Part shown: positions 35,346 through 44,530 of the stretch, piece by piece
Numbering within the stretch: the first letter of the stretch is position 1
Layout of the letters: every line of letters begins with the position of its first letter
From: Bradyrhizobium sp. 170
GTDB lineage: Bacteria; Pseudomonadota; Alphaproteobacteria; Rhizobiales; Xanthobacteraceae
Assembly (NCBI RefSeq): GCF_023101085.1
Contig: NZ_CP064703.1
Location: 7,626,001-7,690,000, forward strand
DNA: 64,000 nt
Reading direction: 5' to 3'
Notes under the pieces: model-generated
Seen by the model: only the letters and a program-made list of their open reading frames with translations
What the model was told of the DNA's origin: nothing
The model's database searches: none
Position numbers and translations under genes: made by a program

Positions 35346-36340
35346 TTGCTCATCAATGACCCCGCAGTTTGCGCGTGGGTTGAAGGTTTGGTTGCCGCCG
35401 GGCGGATACCGCTCGGCGACGTGGTCTGTAAATCAACAACTGAAATCTCCCCCGATGGTTGCCGAGGATACACTCAATGCCACTTCTTCTGTGGCATCGC
35501 CGGATGGCCAGTTGTCTTGCCCTTGCTGGGTGGCCGAACGACAAGCCGGTCTGGACCGGAAGCTGTCCCTGCCAACCCTTCAGCTATGCTGGACGTGAAA
35601 AAGGCGCAGAAGATGCGCGCCATCTCTGGCCCGCCTTCCACGCCCTCATCCGCCAGTGCCAACCTTCAACGGTGTTTGGAGAGCAAGTTGCGTCGGCTAA
35701 CGGAAGGCTGTGGCTCGCCGCTGTACGCTCTGACTGGAAGCACTCGGCTATGCCGTTGGGGCTGCCGATCTGTGCGTACTGGCGTCGGTGCGCCGCACAT
35801 CCGTCAACGACTGTACTGGGTGGCCAACGCCACTGACGAGCGACAGTCCTTACAGCTACGGACCCGGGCGACGGAGGATTCTGAAATTGGGCGGAGTGGC
35901 TCAAGTAGCGGGGTGGTCGACACCCAAGGCGTGCGACAGCGGCAGAACGGATGCGCTAACGATGGCCCGCTTCAACATGAAAACGAGCCGCTGCAACCTT
36001 ATCGGGGATGCGGGATGGCCGGTTGGGCTACTCCACGAGTGCACGACGGATGCACGGGCACCAGGACGCTGCTCGGGGCGGAGAACGAAGCGAAGCGCAA
36101 GGGCTGGAACAACGAGCTGGGGTAGCGGCCTTTGGGACAATACTGAGTGGATCGACTGCCGAGATGGAAAAGCCCGGCCAATTGAACCCGGAGTTAGCCC
36201 GCTGGCTCATGGGGTATCCGGCAGGGTGGTCCAGCGGTTACGGGAATGCGATTCGTCCCGGAAGCGGCTGCGACGTCCGTGATGGCGGCGGCGAACAACA
36301 ACCAGAGCGAAAGCGCGGCTGCGTGAGAGTTGAAAGCTGA
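35346..36340 (+). pseudogene. Phage-type C5 cytosine DNA methyltransferase, multiply frameshifted
   Basis: Three frames in series match this enzyme. 35346-35510 gives the N-terminus (NDPAVCAWVEGLVAAGRIPL, TQCHFFCGIAGW). 35510-35770 gives LALAGWPNDKPVWTGSCPCQ with the catalytic PCQP motif, RHLWPAFHALI and FGEQVAS. 35788-36282 continues with RPIEPGVSPLAHGV, and a further frame gives LNPELARWLMGYPAGWSS. At least three indels are needed to restore one protein, so no active methyltransferase is made. It probably came with a prophage or island. Confidence 0.75.
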
Positions 36341-36351
36341 TATAAGGCGGA

Positions 36352-36897
36352 ATGCCAATAACCAAACTTGAAGCCGCCCAGCGCCAGCTAGATTGTGCAA
36401 TTCGCCTCTACATCAACAGCGAAGACTTGTTGGCCGTTCATACCTTGTCGCGCGCAGCCTTTCGCGTGCTTTACGACATCTACCCTACACACCGAGGCGA
36501 TGGGTTTTCGACCAACTTGGCGGCGTTCATAGAGGCCACCGGATGGAAGCGGTTTAATGAGGCTGCGAACTTCCTAAAGCATGCTGATAAAGACCCTGCC
36601 GCCCAAACCGATGTCCAAGAAACCGACACTCAAATGGGAATAGGCTTTGGTATCGTTTTGTACCGGCGTCTTACACAGTCATCCAGCCCTGAGATGATGG
36701 CTTTTGATACTTGGATGAAGGCCCTGCATCCTGAAAAGTTCATGATACCGCCCGATCCCGATCCTGACATAGAGCAACTGAGCCGAGAAGGAATCGTAAT
36801 CCTAAAAGCCTCTCCAAGGGAGGCTCAGCTCCTGCTCGCAAAGTCTCTGCTCACCTTTTTCAGGGAGCATCCCTATCCGTCTACGCCATCAGCGTGA
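36352..36897 (+). CDS. Hypothetical protein
   Basis: The 181-residue soluble protein begins MPITKLEAAQRQLDCAIRLY and contains HTLSRAAFRVLYDIYPTHRG, a helical repeat-like region. No signal or membrane segment is seen. I recognise no domain. The frame is intact and has good codon use, 12 bases after the decayed methyltransferase. Confidence 0.55.
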   Translation: MPITKLEAAQRQLDCAIRLYINSEDLLAVHTLSRAAFRVLYDIYPTHRGDGFSTNLAAFIEATGWKRFNEAANFLKHADKDPAAQTDVQETDTQMGIGFGIVLYRRLTQSSSPEMMAFDTWMKALHPEKFMIPPDPDPDIEQLSREGIVILKASPREAQLLLAKSLLTFFREHPYPSTPSA

Positions 36898-36982
36898 CCC
36901 AGTTCACACTCCGTTAGGCAAGACTGGAGCATGCTGGGAACGGAGTGATTTGCTGCAAATTATCTCGCCGGAGGGTGGGACC

Positions 36983-37108
36983 ATGAGCAAGATACAAGAG
37001 CTTCAGGAACAAGCTGCCCGCGCTGAAATGTTGGCGCGCAGCATCATGGACAGCATCACGGTTGAACGGCAGCTGGCTTTTTGCCGCCCAGTGTCAGGCG
37101 GAAATTAG
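36983..37108 (+). pseudogene. Short conserved coiled-coil ORF, frameshifted
   Basis: ATG preceded by GGAGGGTGGG gives MSKIQELQEQAARAEMLARS and a stop after 41 residues. Within a run of five Ts near 37080 the frame seems to have gained a base: dropping one T lets the natural-looking sequence continue as FAAQCQAEIRILKSRSEIAH. It is probably a short soluble protein damaged by a homopolymer indel, or a sequencing error. Confidence 0.4.
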
Positions 37109-37142
37109 GATACTCAAAAGCCGCAGTGAAATCGCGCATAGG

Positions 37143-37268
37143 TTACGCGCGCCGTCGTCCCACCACCGCGGCGATGATGCCGACGATGATGATTGCAGCG
37201 ACGATAGCCCACAGGCCCTCGGCGCTGATATTCACCCCCCAAAAACTCACTAGCAGTTTATCCGACAT
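37143..37268 (-). CDS. 41-residue single-helix membrane microprotein
   Basis: The ATG at 37268 follows GGAGAT by 10 bases. The product MSDKLLVSFWGVNISAEGLW ends with one hydrophobic helix (AIVAAIIIVGIIAAVV) and GRRRA. The arrangement is that of a small inner-membrane protein with a cytosolic basic tail. Bases 37269-37671 show no other supported gene. Confidence 0.45.
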   Translation of the reverse strand: MSDKLLVSFWGVNISAEGLWAIVAAIIIVGIIAAVVGRRRA

Positions 37269-37671
37269 GGCAAAGCATCTCCGTGGCGCGAAACGACATC
37301 GCGCAGCCGATTGACAGTTTGCCTGGGGAAAGCGAGAACCTTCGGTGTTGAGGCGGAGAGTCCTTCGGGATCTCCTCCAGGCGTCGGGCGGTGTTCCGCA
37401 AGAGCACCGTCCGACCACCTTGTAAACACGAGTCGCACAAAGGCGACACGCCGATTCGGCAGTTCTCCCCCATTATACCCGGAAAAATGATCACCCCCGG
37501 CACAAGCGATAAGAGTGTCTTTTTGGTCGCTTTACCGAAAACGGGTAAAATCCAGAGGCTTATGGTGTGGAAAACTAGTCCGGCGCCCCACTTGACATTG
37601 AACAACTATTTTTGCCGACTTTGGGTAATCGCTCGCTGAAATCATGAGCGGACGCAAACCAGACAAAGAAA

Positions 37672-37692
37672 AAGCCCGGATTGCTCCGGGCT
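37672..37692 (-). terminator. Rho-independent terminator
   Basis: AGCCCGGA and TCCGGGCT form an 8-base stem around TTGC. Read on the minus strand the hairpin is followed by TTTTTC, so it terminates the small secreted-protein gene at 37739-38035. Confidence 0.7.
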
Positions 37693-37738
37693 TCATCTTG
37701 CACGGATAGTGGGTGTGGAGCGCCCACTTCTCGCCGGC

Positions 37739-38035
37739 TCACCCTGGCTGACCTCGAATAGTGCCGTCAGGCGTTCGGTGCATGTATTGAAAGGGTGCCG
37801 CCCCACCGCCGCTCTTAGAACTGCCACCGATGCGCGGGCCACTGGTTCCGCCAGGCCAAGGAAACGTGACGCCGAAGCTCCCCGTGCCGTGGTTCTGGTG
37901 AGGGTTAGGCGGAGATTCTACCGGCATGTTCGTATGACCAGGCAACGGCGAATCCGCACGCTGCGCATGTGCATCCGCGATGCCGAAAGCGGCAATGATT
38001 GCAGCGAGAACCATCAGCTTCATAAGATCCGTCAC
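37739..38035 (-). CDS. Small secreted glycine/proline-rich protein
   Basis: The 98-residue product has a signal peptide (LMKLMVLAAIIAAFGIADA, then HAQR) and a mature part rich in G, P, S and H (SPPNPHQNHGTGSFG). GGAGGAGGACAC lies just before the start. It is followed by a terminator hairpin. It is probably periplasmic; the function is unknown. Confidence 0.55.
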   Translation of the reverse strand: MTDLMKLMVLAAIIAAFGIADAHAQRADSPLPGHTNMPVESPPNPHQNHGTGSFGVTFPWPGGTSGPRIGGSSKSGGGAAPFQYMHRTPDGTIRGQPG

Positions 38036-38904
38036 AGTGTCCTCCTCCTTTTTATCGGACGAACGCCCAGAGTTGTCGCTGCCAGTTCAAACGAGGTTCG
38101 AGCGGGGCTTGCGCGATGATGTCGCAGCTATTTACCTGACGCCCGTCCGCTACGCGGACCTTAGACCCCACGCCACCCACCCGGTGGGCGTCTTAAGAGG
38201 CTTGGGGCTAAAGACACGGGGCGACACTGAGACCGAGCCTGGGATGGGTGCCTGCGCCATCCGGAAGGCCAGGAACAGCCGTAGAACGAGTGACACGCAA
38301 TTGACACGCAACACCTGCCCCGCGTTGCATTTTGCTGCTATTTTGCGCCCCCGCCTGCCCCAAATGACGGAAAATCCGCAAACGTTCTCAAGGAGTTCGC
38401 AAAAATGAGATACCTCCACACCATGCTGCGCGATCAAGAGTGAAGGTAATTACTTAAGTGAGCGATCTTCTCGGGGGCGGCGGGTGCCCCCGGTGAGACG
38501 GGGGTGGGCCGAAAGGGACCCACTCTCTTTCTATTGCGGCCGAAAACAGGGCGATGCTGAGGAGGCACTAGGTGCAGCTCAGAACGGCTAGGTATCCTCC
38601 ACAGCGAAAAAATAAATGAGCGGCGATTAAGAGCAATTACGAGCCGTCGAGAAATAGGGCTCGGGCAACACCGCTGACAGTTTTTGGCCGCTTCCGTCGC
38701 GTGTTCATTTACGGTTCGGTCAGTCTGAGCCAATAAAAGCGGTCTTCCGCCCTGAACCGCCACTTCCCATCCAGCCTGGCACCCACGCGAACTCACGACG
38801 TTAGAACGGTTCCGGGTTGAGACCGGCATTCTTCTGGCCACAAATCCGGCGAACACGTTAGCGTCGGCTCTAATTGCGGAAGGCCGCGACATCCGCGGGC
38901 AAGG
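38036..38904. other. Gene-poor stretch
   Basis: Frames on the minus strand at 38150-38437 and 38434-38892 are open, but their products look like low-complexity translation, and neither has a convincing start. A tandem TGACACGCAA-T-TGACACGCAA occurs near 38292-38312. I see no supported gene. Confidence 0.4.
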
Positions 38905-39279
38905 TCAATTTCGACCGTAAGTTACCAGCAGCTCTTCGAACGTCATGGTGACCGAATCGAGAGTCTTACCGGTCAGCGCTTTTGTTAAGGCTCGGCACAT
39001 TGGGCTACTCTCGGAACCGAGCGCTCGGAATTCTTTTACCCTCGCCATCTCTCGAAGCACGCTACCGAGATCGAAGTCCTGCATCGACAAGTCGATGGCA
39101 GTCTCCAACATCAGGAGGACGCGCTCTCTATTCTCCATTTCCTGCCATTGGCGGTACGATGCGCCTATAGGGTCGCTCCACCGGCCATTTCCCTCAGGTG
39201 GGCGCTCGCCTTGCGGCAGCACAAGCACGCCGTGGCTTGCGTTATTGATCCATACAACAGCATCTTTGGCTTTAATCAT
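38905..39279 (-). CDS. Hypothetical protein
   Basis: The ATG at 39279 follows GGAGGTAATA, a near-ideal ribosome site, and gives 124 residues. The sequence (MIKAKDAVVWINNASHGVLV, then RERVLLMLETAIDLSMQD) suggests a small beta-start followed by helices. The family is unknown. It is soluble, with no signal. Confidence 0.55.
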   Translation of the reverse strand: MIKAKDAVVWINNASHGVLVLPQGERPPEGNGRWSDPIGASYRQWQEMENRERVLLMLETAIDLSMQDFDLGSVLREMARVKEFRALGSESSPMCRALTKALTGKTLDSVTMTFEELLVTYGRN

Positions 39280-40034
39280 TATTACCTCCGCTAGTCGCAC
39301 AACGCGCGATCAAGGTAAAAGTTCTAACTCAGATCCCTCCAGCTTCTGAGCGGGGGCGACTTGATAGAGTTGCGGAATGTTCATCAACTTGCCTGAGCCC
39401 CTCCTGCTGGCTTATAGGCGAACGCCTGCGAGGCGGATCGTCGTTCATTCAGTTCACCTCAGGTGAACGGGTCGTCTCCCCGCCTCGGGCCCTGACCAGT
39501 GATGCGACGGCAGTGTGTCCTATTCGTTGCCCCCTCGCGGGACATCGCGCATCTCGCTCCGTTCGAAAGCACCCGAAGGGAAAGCAACGAGGAAGGCTGC
39601 CGGGTCCTGCGCTTTCAGTCGCAGAGACTTGCCAACCCCTTTTCAGATCGGCACGGTTTGCGGATTCGATAGGACAGGCCGCACGCTGTTTCGAGATGAG
39701 AAAAGCCCCACAAGCGTGAGCGCTACACTCTGTAAAAGGACGAGAGGCGAGAATGTTGCGGGCATCCGAAATATTTGGTCAATCGGGCGATGTCCCGTCT
39801 AACGGCGGGCATCGTCCAGTCAGGTCCGCTCAGTGCCGATACCGTTGCGAAAGATCGAAGAACCCTAAAATTCGCGAAGTGATCTTTGAACTTCTCTGCT
39901 GCTGCGTAGCTTTTCAGCGGAGGCATGCTGATGCGAATCTCGGGTAGACGACGCATTAGCTCTTGCCTTCCCGCTAGTTTTAATACAATCATGAGGGATT
40001 CAACCAAAAGTCGTTTTTTTCAGGAGTGATCTGA
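39280..40034. other. Intergenic stretch with a perfect 17-bp palindrome
   Basis: GTTCACCTCAGGTGAAC at 39452-39468 is a perfect palindrome with a single central base, of operator type. A minus-strand frame 39723-39989 (MIVLKLAGRQELMRRLPEIR) could be a small gene, but it has no ribosome site and overlaps the promoter region of the next gene. Nothing else is supported. Confidence 0.35.
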
Positions 40035-41036
40035 ATGCAAAAGATTGCTGCAATCCTAATTCCCATGCTGCTCTACCCCGCGCTCGCCGACGCTCAAACC
40101 GACTGCAATCAGCTCGCTAAAGACACAATTCGAAAGAGCTTTTCTTCGCAAACGTCCGACTACCGAAAGCTGCTATTCTTATCAACGCTTACTCAGATAA
40201 GCACGAAAGAGGCGGGAGAAGCGTTAGCTCATTCAGGCAAGGTTAAGGTTGGACCAATCGAAATAGGGCCGGGCACCTGGAATAAGGACAAGCAGGAAAA
40301 ACTGCGTGAGGAGCTTCAGAAATACCTCAATGTGGAATTGGTACTTCAAAACGCGGAATCCGTCGAGATTACGTCCGGCGATTCAAATTCGAGTAAGAGC
40401 ATTTCAGACTGCATCGCGAGCAACGGCGGCTTTTACGTATCTTTGAATGATTCGGGAAAGGACACGGCCGTTGCTCAGCTTGTATATTTTTCTTACCCGG
40501 GCGGAAAGAAAAGCATTGAGGTACGGGACGTTACGGTTAGGCATGGAAAGCTCGTCGCAGGTTTTAATCCGAAGAGGCGCGTAACACTTCAGGAGCGCGT
40601 TCCGTTGCAGGTCACGATAGACCGACCAAATCCCAAGGAAGACATTACCGTCATCGTTAATACAGATGCTGGGGGGAAATCGGCTTATTTGCCTCCCGCA
40701 GTGCTACCGCCTCCACTGCCTCCAAAGAAAATCCGAGTAGCAATTGAAGCGGCTGATCCGCCAGCGCGCATCACTTCAGGTGGCGGAGGCCGTGGACCTT
40801 TCTGTCAATTGCGCGCCGTCCAAAGCTGCGTCCGGCCGCAACACGGGGGGAAGATCGTTGCGGGAAGCGGAAACGCCAAAATTCTCTATCAAGGGGGCAG
40901 AAGCGGGGTTCGAAGCCCTCGTGAAGTTCCTGAGGAGTATTGTGTTGAGTTTTGGGCGAACACCGGCGCGTGCGAGACCGAGGTAAGCATTACCGGGAAG
41001 GCCGCGGCGATGGAGGAGTACGAGGAGCAGCTCTAG
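40035..41036 (+). CDS. Secreted protein with C-terminal cysteine-rich domain (paralogue A)
   Basis: The 333-residue protein follows AGGAG and has a signal peptide (IAAILIPMLLYPALADA, then QTDC). The middle, about residues 30-220, is a mixed domain with VVSL-type strands, then a proline-rich linker (LPPAVLPPPLPPKK). The last 70 residues begin CVRPQHGGKIVAGSGNAKIL and contain EEYCVEFWANTGACETE. The next gene repeats this terminal domain. The function is unknown; it is probably periplasmic or cell-surface. Confidence 0.6.
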   Translation: MQKIAAILIPMLLYPALADAQTDCNQLAKDTIRKSFSSQTSDYRKLLFLSTLTQISTKEAGEALAHSGKVKVGPIEIGPGTWNKDKQEKLREELQKYLNVELVLQNAESVEITSGDSNSSKSISDCIASNGGFYVSLNDSGKDTAVAQLVYFSYPGGKKSIEVRDVTVRHGKLVAGFNPKRRVTLQERVPLQVTIDRPNPKEDITVIVNTDAGGKSAYLPPAVLPPPLPPKKIRVAIEAADPPARITSGGGGRGPFCQLRAVQSCVRPQHGGKIVAGSGNAKILYQGGRSGVRSPREVPEEYCVEFWANTGACETEVSITGKAAAMEEYEEQL

Positions 41037-41133
41037 CCGCCCCACCCTTCTGAAGGCGCAACAAGAGCACGGCTTCGGCCAGACCGGTTGACGTTAGTTC
41101 GACAGCGGGCAGAAACGCCGAAGAGGATGCCCT

Positions 41134-41544
41134 ATGTCGCGCGGCATGTCTAAAGCAACTCTGGCGGTGGCATTGCACTTATGCTCTGCCGAGGCAGTTC
41201 TGGGTGAGCAAGAGAAATTGCAGAGTCCGACTTCTCCCCGCGGTAATAACATCAAAATTGCAGTCGAATCCGATTCTACACCCCCGATAGCATCGGGCGG
41301 CATTCATGGATGTAACAGTGTGTCTTTCAGCACCTGCGTCCGTCCGCAACATGGGGGAAAGATTATGGTCGGAAGCGGCCATCCGAAAATTGATTATCAA
41401 ATGGGCAGGGCTGGCGCTCGAACCGTCCGAGAAAACGCAGAAGAATATTGCGCTGAATTTTGGGCGAGCACTCCAGTTTGTGGCCAGACGGCAACGATCA
41501 GGGGTAGAGCAGAGGCCATGGAGGAGTATGAGGAAAGCCCGTAG
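41134..41544 (+). CDS. Secreted single-domain protein (paralogue B)
   Basis: The 136-residue protein (preceded by GAGGAT) has a short signal-like N-terminus (SKATLAVALHLCSAEAVLG) and then one domain matching the end of the preceding protein: CVRPQHGGKIMVGSGHPKID, EEYCAEFWASTPVCGQT and the shared ending AMEEYEE. The four cysteines are in equivalent positions. A duplication of the terminal domain best explains the pair. Confidence 0.55.
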   Translation: MSRGMSKATLAVALHLCSAEAVLGEQEKLQSPTSPRGNNIKIAVESDSTPPIASGGIHGCNSVSFSTCVRPQHGGKIMVGSGHPKIDYQMGRAGARTVRENAEEYCAEFWASTPVCGQTATIRGRAEAMEEYEESP

Positions 41545-41641
41545 CGCAAAAATGTACAAGCCCACGCTCCCTTTGATCTAGCGAACGAAAAACAGACATT
41601 GCCGAACACGAGCTCGCAATCCTTAAGCTCCGACCCGGATT

Positions 41642-41659
41642 CCCATCCTTAGGGATGGG
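41642..41659. terminator. Hairpin between convergent genes
   Basis: CCCATCC-TTAG-GGATGGG forms a 7-base stem between the secreted paralogue (plus) and the primase gene (minus). No T-run follows, so it may be a weak bidirectional terminator or part of the repeat-rich region. Confidence 0.3.
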
Positions 41660-41667
41660 GAATCGTC

Positions 41668-41848
41668 CGGCAGTCCAATTTTATGCAACTCGGCGGTTAT
41701 CCGGCACTTTCCGGCGGTCGTCGAGTTCGTCAAATACTTCAATTACTAAACTGCCGAAACGAACTGCCGGGCGACTGCCAACGCCAACTGCCGGATAGAC
41801 TGCCGAGCGAGTGCCGGACAACCGCCATTCGGCAGTCCATCCGGCAGT
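41668..41848. repeat. Iteron-like array of ACTGCCG repeats
   Basis: Six direct copies of ACTGCCG (one ending A, one AGTGCCG) start at 41750, 41763, 41774, 41787, 41799 and 41810, so the spacing is 11-13 bases, about one helix turn. Inverted copies CGGCAGT start at 41668, 41830 and 41842. The array ends 12 bases before the stop of the primase/RepA-like gene. This is the appearance of a replication origin bound by an initiator. Confidence 0.55.
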
Positions 41849-41859
41849 CGTTCCGCCGG

Positions 41860-44052
41860 CTATGCGAGGCGATAGAGCGGCCTTGCCTTGGTGCCCCCGA
41901 CATCAAGACTGCCAGACTTAACGGCTTCCAGGATGTAGCCCTGCACCGTCGAGCGTCTGAGTTCGTCGAGCCCATCGGCGACCCGCCTAGCGTTGACGGC
42001 CTTCCCGATCTCGCCGGATTGAAGCTCGATGCGTCGGGAGGCCGCCGACGGGCTTTCGTCGGCCGCCTTCTGTCGTTGCCCTTCGCGCTCAAACACATCC
42101 AGCACGGCCTGCAAACGATCCTCACGGCGGTCAGACTGATTGATAGTGGGCGCTTCCTCGTCATCGGTAACAGCCATGTCGGGCCCTTGGTACGGCTCGA
42201 CAACGCAGCTCCCGATCTCGTTGCCCCACTTATTGTGTCCGAGCGGGACGTACTTCAGTCGGAACTGCAATTTGAGACTCTTTGTGCCGTCGCGGCTCTT
42301 ATCGACCTTGACGGTCCGCAAGCCCGATTTGTCCTCAACAACATGCAACATCACATCCACGCTCGCCCGAATGGCAAACGAGCCAGCCGTGCTCCCGCTC
42401 CGGTTCTCATGATGGATGACCGCGATACAGATACCGAGTTCGTGCGCCAGCTCTGACAGAGAATCCAATACCGGCTTAGTCGCGGCACTGGTATGTAGAT
42501 CGCCGCTGCCGATCATCCCGATCAAGTTGTCAAGGACAACAAGGTGAACCTTCTGGCCGCTCTGCCCCTCGCTCAGTTCGATCAGCCGCTTCAACTTGCG
42601 AGCCGCCACGGACGGCTTCCCATCGAACGAAGGTAGCTCGAAGGATACGGCGATCCCCTTACCCTCGCCTAGTGGGCGCATCTTATGCAGTGCCGTCAGC
42701 CGCTTCTTGAGACCTTCCTGCCCCTCGCCCGCCACGAGCAACACGTCACCGCGCTCGGTGTTCAGGCCAAAGAACTTTTCGCCCCGCATGACCCGGTCAA
42801 GCATTTCGATTGCAAGAAACGTTTTACCGACGTTCGCATCCGCGTAAATGCAAGCAAGCCCGACCGCCGGCAACAAATTTTCGATCACATCCGGCGCAGG
42901 CGCGAAGTTTTCAAAGATGTTCGTCGAGCGCAGCACGGCGGAGTTTCTCGGCGGTTCGTCCTCGTCGACGACTGCGCCGAACGCTTCGCCGGACGACGGC
43001 TTGGAGAGGCCCTGATTCTTCAGCCACTCGCGAGCGATTTGCCGGTCGTCGTACTCGCCGGACTTCGGCTTCTCGTCGGTGTAGGTGCCAGCGCCTACCC
43101 AATTGGAGAAGAAGATCGACAGCGCAGGCGCAGGCATGTCCGGCCATTCGCGCATGACGTGGCGCGCTGCCAGGAAGCGGTTGGTCGAGCAGTCGGACGA
43201 CGGGTTGTCGTATAGCTCCCTGAACTCCGCGTTCTCTGCGCGCAGCTTTTCGAGATCGTATTCGCCAACATCGGGGTCGAAGTCGTTCTCGTGCTTCTCC
43301 CAATCGGCGTCCTGCAACGCATTGATGGCGTCGCGCTCTTTCGACGGTGACATGTCATCGTTGTGCTCGGCTTGCGAGCCGATCAGATCGCGGATGAACT
43401 CCGGGACTTCGGGAATCGTCTTGTTGACGTACGCGCGCAGGAAGCGCACGAGATCGTCGCGCGTGCCGTAGCTGCGGCCGTCGTCAAGCAGAGAGCCAGG
43501 CGCAACGATCTGTCCGCCTGATCCGCGTACGTCGGTGCCGTAGTTCTTCTTGAGCGCGCCTGCCTTGTTGGTGAAGCTGCGCTCGGGGTCGGCCAGGATG
43601 AAATGCTTACCGTCCGACTTGGTCGGCGAAGCCAGCACGCCCTCCGGCAGGCCGCCGTTCTCTTCCCACAGCGCGGCCATCTTCTCAGGGCCTTGGTCCT
43701 TCGCGTCGGCATCGAGCACGACGAGATTGGACGGGCCGGTCGCAATCGAGGGCACAGCGTCGCGGAATGCGCGCCACATGCGCTTGACGACTTCGGGATC
43801 CTTGGTGGAGCCGACATGAATCGGAGACTTGTCGTCGTGCTCTTCGCGGTACTTCTCAATGGCGGCTGCGCGATCTGCGGGGCTGATTTGGGTGTCGAGC
43901 CGATTGAACATCGGCACCAACGGGGTCTTGCCGCTCGACGGGAACACCGCGACCCCGACCTTAACGAGCATCAAGGCGTTCTCTTTGTTAATGTTCTGCC
44001 GGGCTCGTGTGTTGTCCGGTGCGGACAGCGCAATGACGCTAGACTTGTTCAC
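41860..44052 (-). CDS. Primase/helicase: Prim-Pol domain with RepA-like AAA ATPase
   Basis: The 730-residue protein starts at GTG one base after the preceding gene. Residues 20-220 form a bifunctional primase-polymerase (Prim-Pol) domain: VAVFPSSGKTPLVP, the metal-binding VVLDADAKD, and RGSGGQIVAPGSLLDDG. A KaiC/RepA-type ATPase follows, with a Walker A variant ADANVGKT near residue 405, VLLVAGEG, LVVLDNLIGMIGSGD and the sensor-like VIHHENRSG. Such proteins initiate replication of plasmids, phages and integrative elements. Iteron-like repeats lie just beyond its 3' end. Confidence 0.82.
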   Translation of the reverse strand: MNKSSVIALSAPDNTRARQNINKENALMLVKVGVAVFPSSGKTPLVPMFNRLDTQISPADRAAAIEKYREEHDDKSPIHVGSTKDPEVVKRMWRAFRDAVPSIATGPSNLVVLDADAKDQGPEKMAALWEENGGLPEGVLASPTKSDGKHFILADPERSFTNKAGALKKNYGTDVRGSGGQIVAPGSLLDDGRSYGTRDDLVRFLRAYVNKTIPEVPEFIRDLIGSQAEHNDDMSPSKERDAINALQDADWEKHENDFDPDVGEYDLEKLRAENAEFRELYDNPSSDCSTNRFLAARHVMREWPDMPAPALSIFFSNWVGAGTYTDEKPKSGEYDDRQIAREWLKNQGLSKPSSGEAFGAVVDEDEPPRNSAVLRSTNIFENFAPAPDVIENLLPAVGLACIYADANVGKTFLAIEMLDRVMRGEKFFGLNTERGDVLLVAGEGQEGLKKRLTALHKMRPLGEGKGIAVSFELPSFDGKPSVAARKLKRLIELSEGQSGQKVHLVVLDNLIGMIGSGDLHTSAATKPVLDSLSELAHELGICIAVIHHENRSGSTAGSFAIRASVDVMLHVVEDKSGLRTVKVDKSRDGTKSLKLQFRLKYVPLGHNKWGNEIGSCVVEPYQGPDMAVTDDEEAPTINQSDRREDRLQAVLDVFEREGQRQKAADESPSAASRRIELQSGEIGKAVNARRVADGLDELRRSTVQGYILEAVKSGSLDVGGTKARPLYRLA

Positions 44053-44053
44053 T

Positions 44054-44269
44054 TCAAAATCCTTGGCGATGGAACAAGATGTCCGGGTTGCATGTGCAAT
44101 CGAAACTGTTGTGGGTGCGTTCGGCCTTGCAGCCGGGATCGTGGGCTATGACCATGTGTGTTACGGTCCCCGGCCGGAAAGCTTCGCTAATCGGGACTTG
44201 CGGTAGCGACCGCGCGTACTTGGCAAACGCCTGGGCGTTGCGACGTTGCATCTTTCGGTCAAGGCTCAC
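44054..44269 (-). CDS. Small protein upstream of the primase
   Basis: The GTG at 44269 follows AGGAGGGATC, a strong ribosome site, and gives 71 residues. The product (VSLDRKMQRRNAQAFAKYAR) ends with a cysteine/histidine-rich part (HDPGCKAE, FDCTCNPD) that may bind a metal. It is one base from the primase start, so it is translationally coupled. The family is unknown. Confidence 0.5.
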   Translation of the reverse strand: MSLDRKMQRRNAQAFAKYARSLPQVPISEAFRPGTVTHMVIAHDPGCKAERTHNSFDCTCNPDILFHRQGF

Positions 44270-44270
44270 G

Positions 44271-44438
44271 TTAGATCCCTCCTGTGGTGGCCAGGAGGAG
44301 CACGCGCCCGCGCCGCGAATCGGCGGCCGGGCTACGGTTGGTTTCGCTGGCGTCCTCAATCGCGCCCTTACGAGCAACTTCTTCGTGGTGGTCAAACGGG
44401 TCGTGCGCGGCGGCCGCGGGTTGGTCGGTGATAGGCAT
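44271..44438 (-). CDS. Small ORF in the primase operon
   Basis: A 55-residue frame begins MPITDQPAAAAHDPFDHHEE and stops at TAA, one base before the next GTG start. The next gene's ribosome site lies within its last codons, the usual arrangement of real coupled genes. It was too short to be found by length alone. The function is unknown. Confidence 0.4.
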   Translation of the reverse strand: MPITDQPAAAAHDPFDHHEEVARKGAIEDASETNRSPAADSRRGRVLLLATTGGI

Positions 44439-44530
44439 GATAGGGTCTCAATGGTCGTGAAGCACAGCTCTGCTCGCCGTGCGGCGATGCTGCTGTGTTG
44501 ATGGGATTGTGGAGGGTGTGCCGCGCTGAT

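Noticed and set aside
38292..38312. Tandem TGACACGCAA repeat as an attachment or operator site
   Set aside because: Only two short copies and no gene or second site to connect it to; too weak to call.
38434..38892. A 152-codon minus-strand frame
   Set aside because: There is no ribosome site, and the arginine/serine/proline-rich sequence has no motif; I treat it as non-coding.
41750..41848. Short repeats considered as a CRISPR array
   Set aside because: The repeats are only 7 bases with 4-6-base spacing and mixed orientation, and there are no cas genes.
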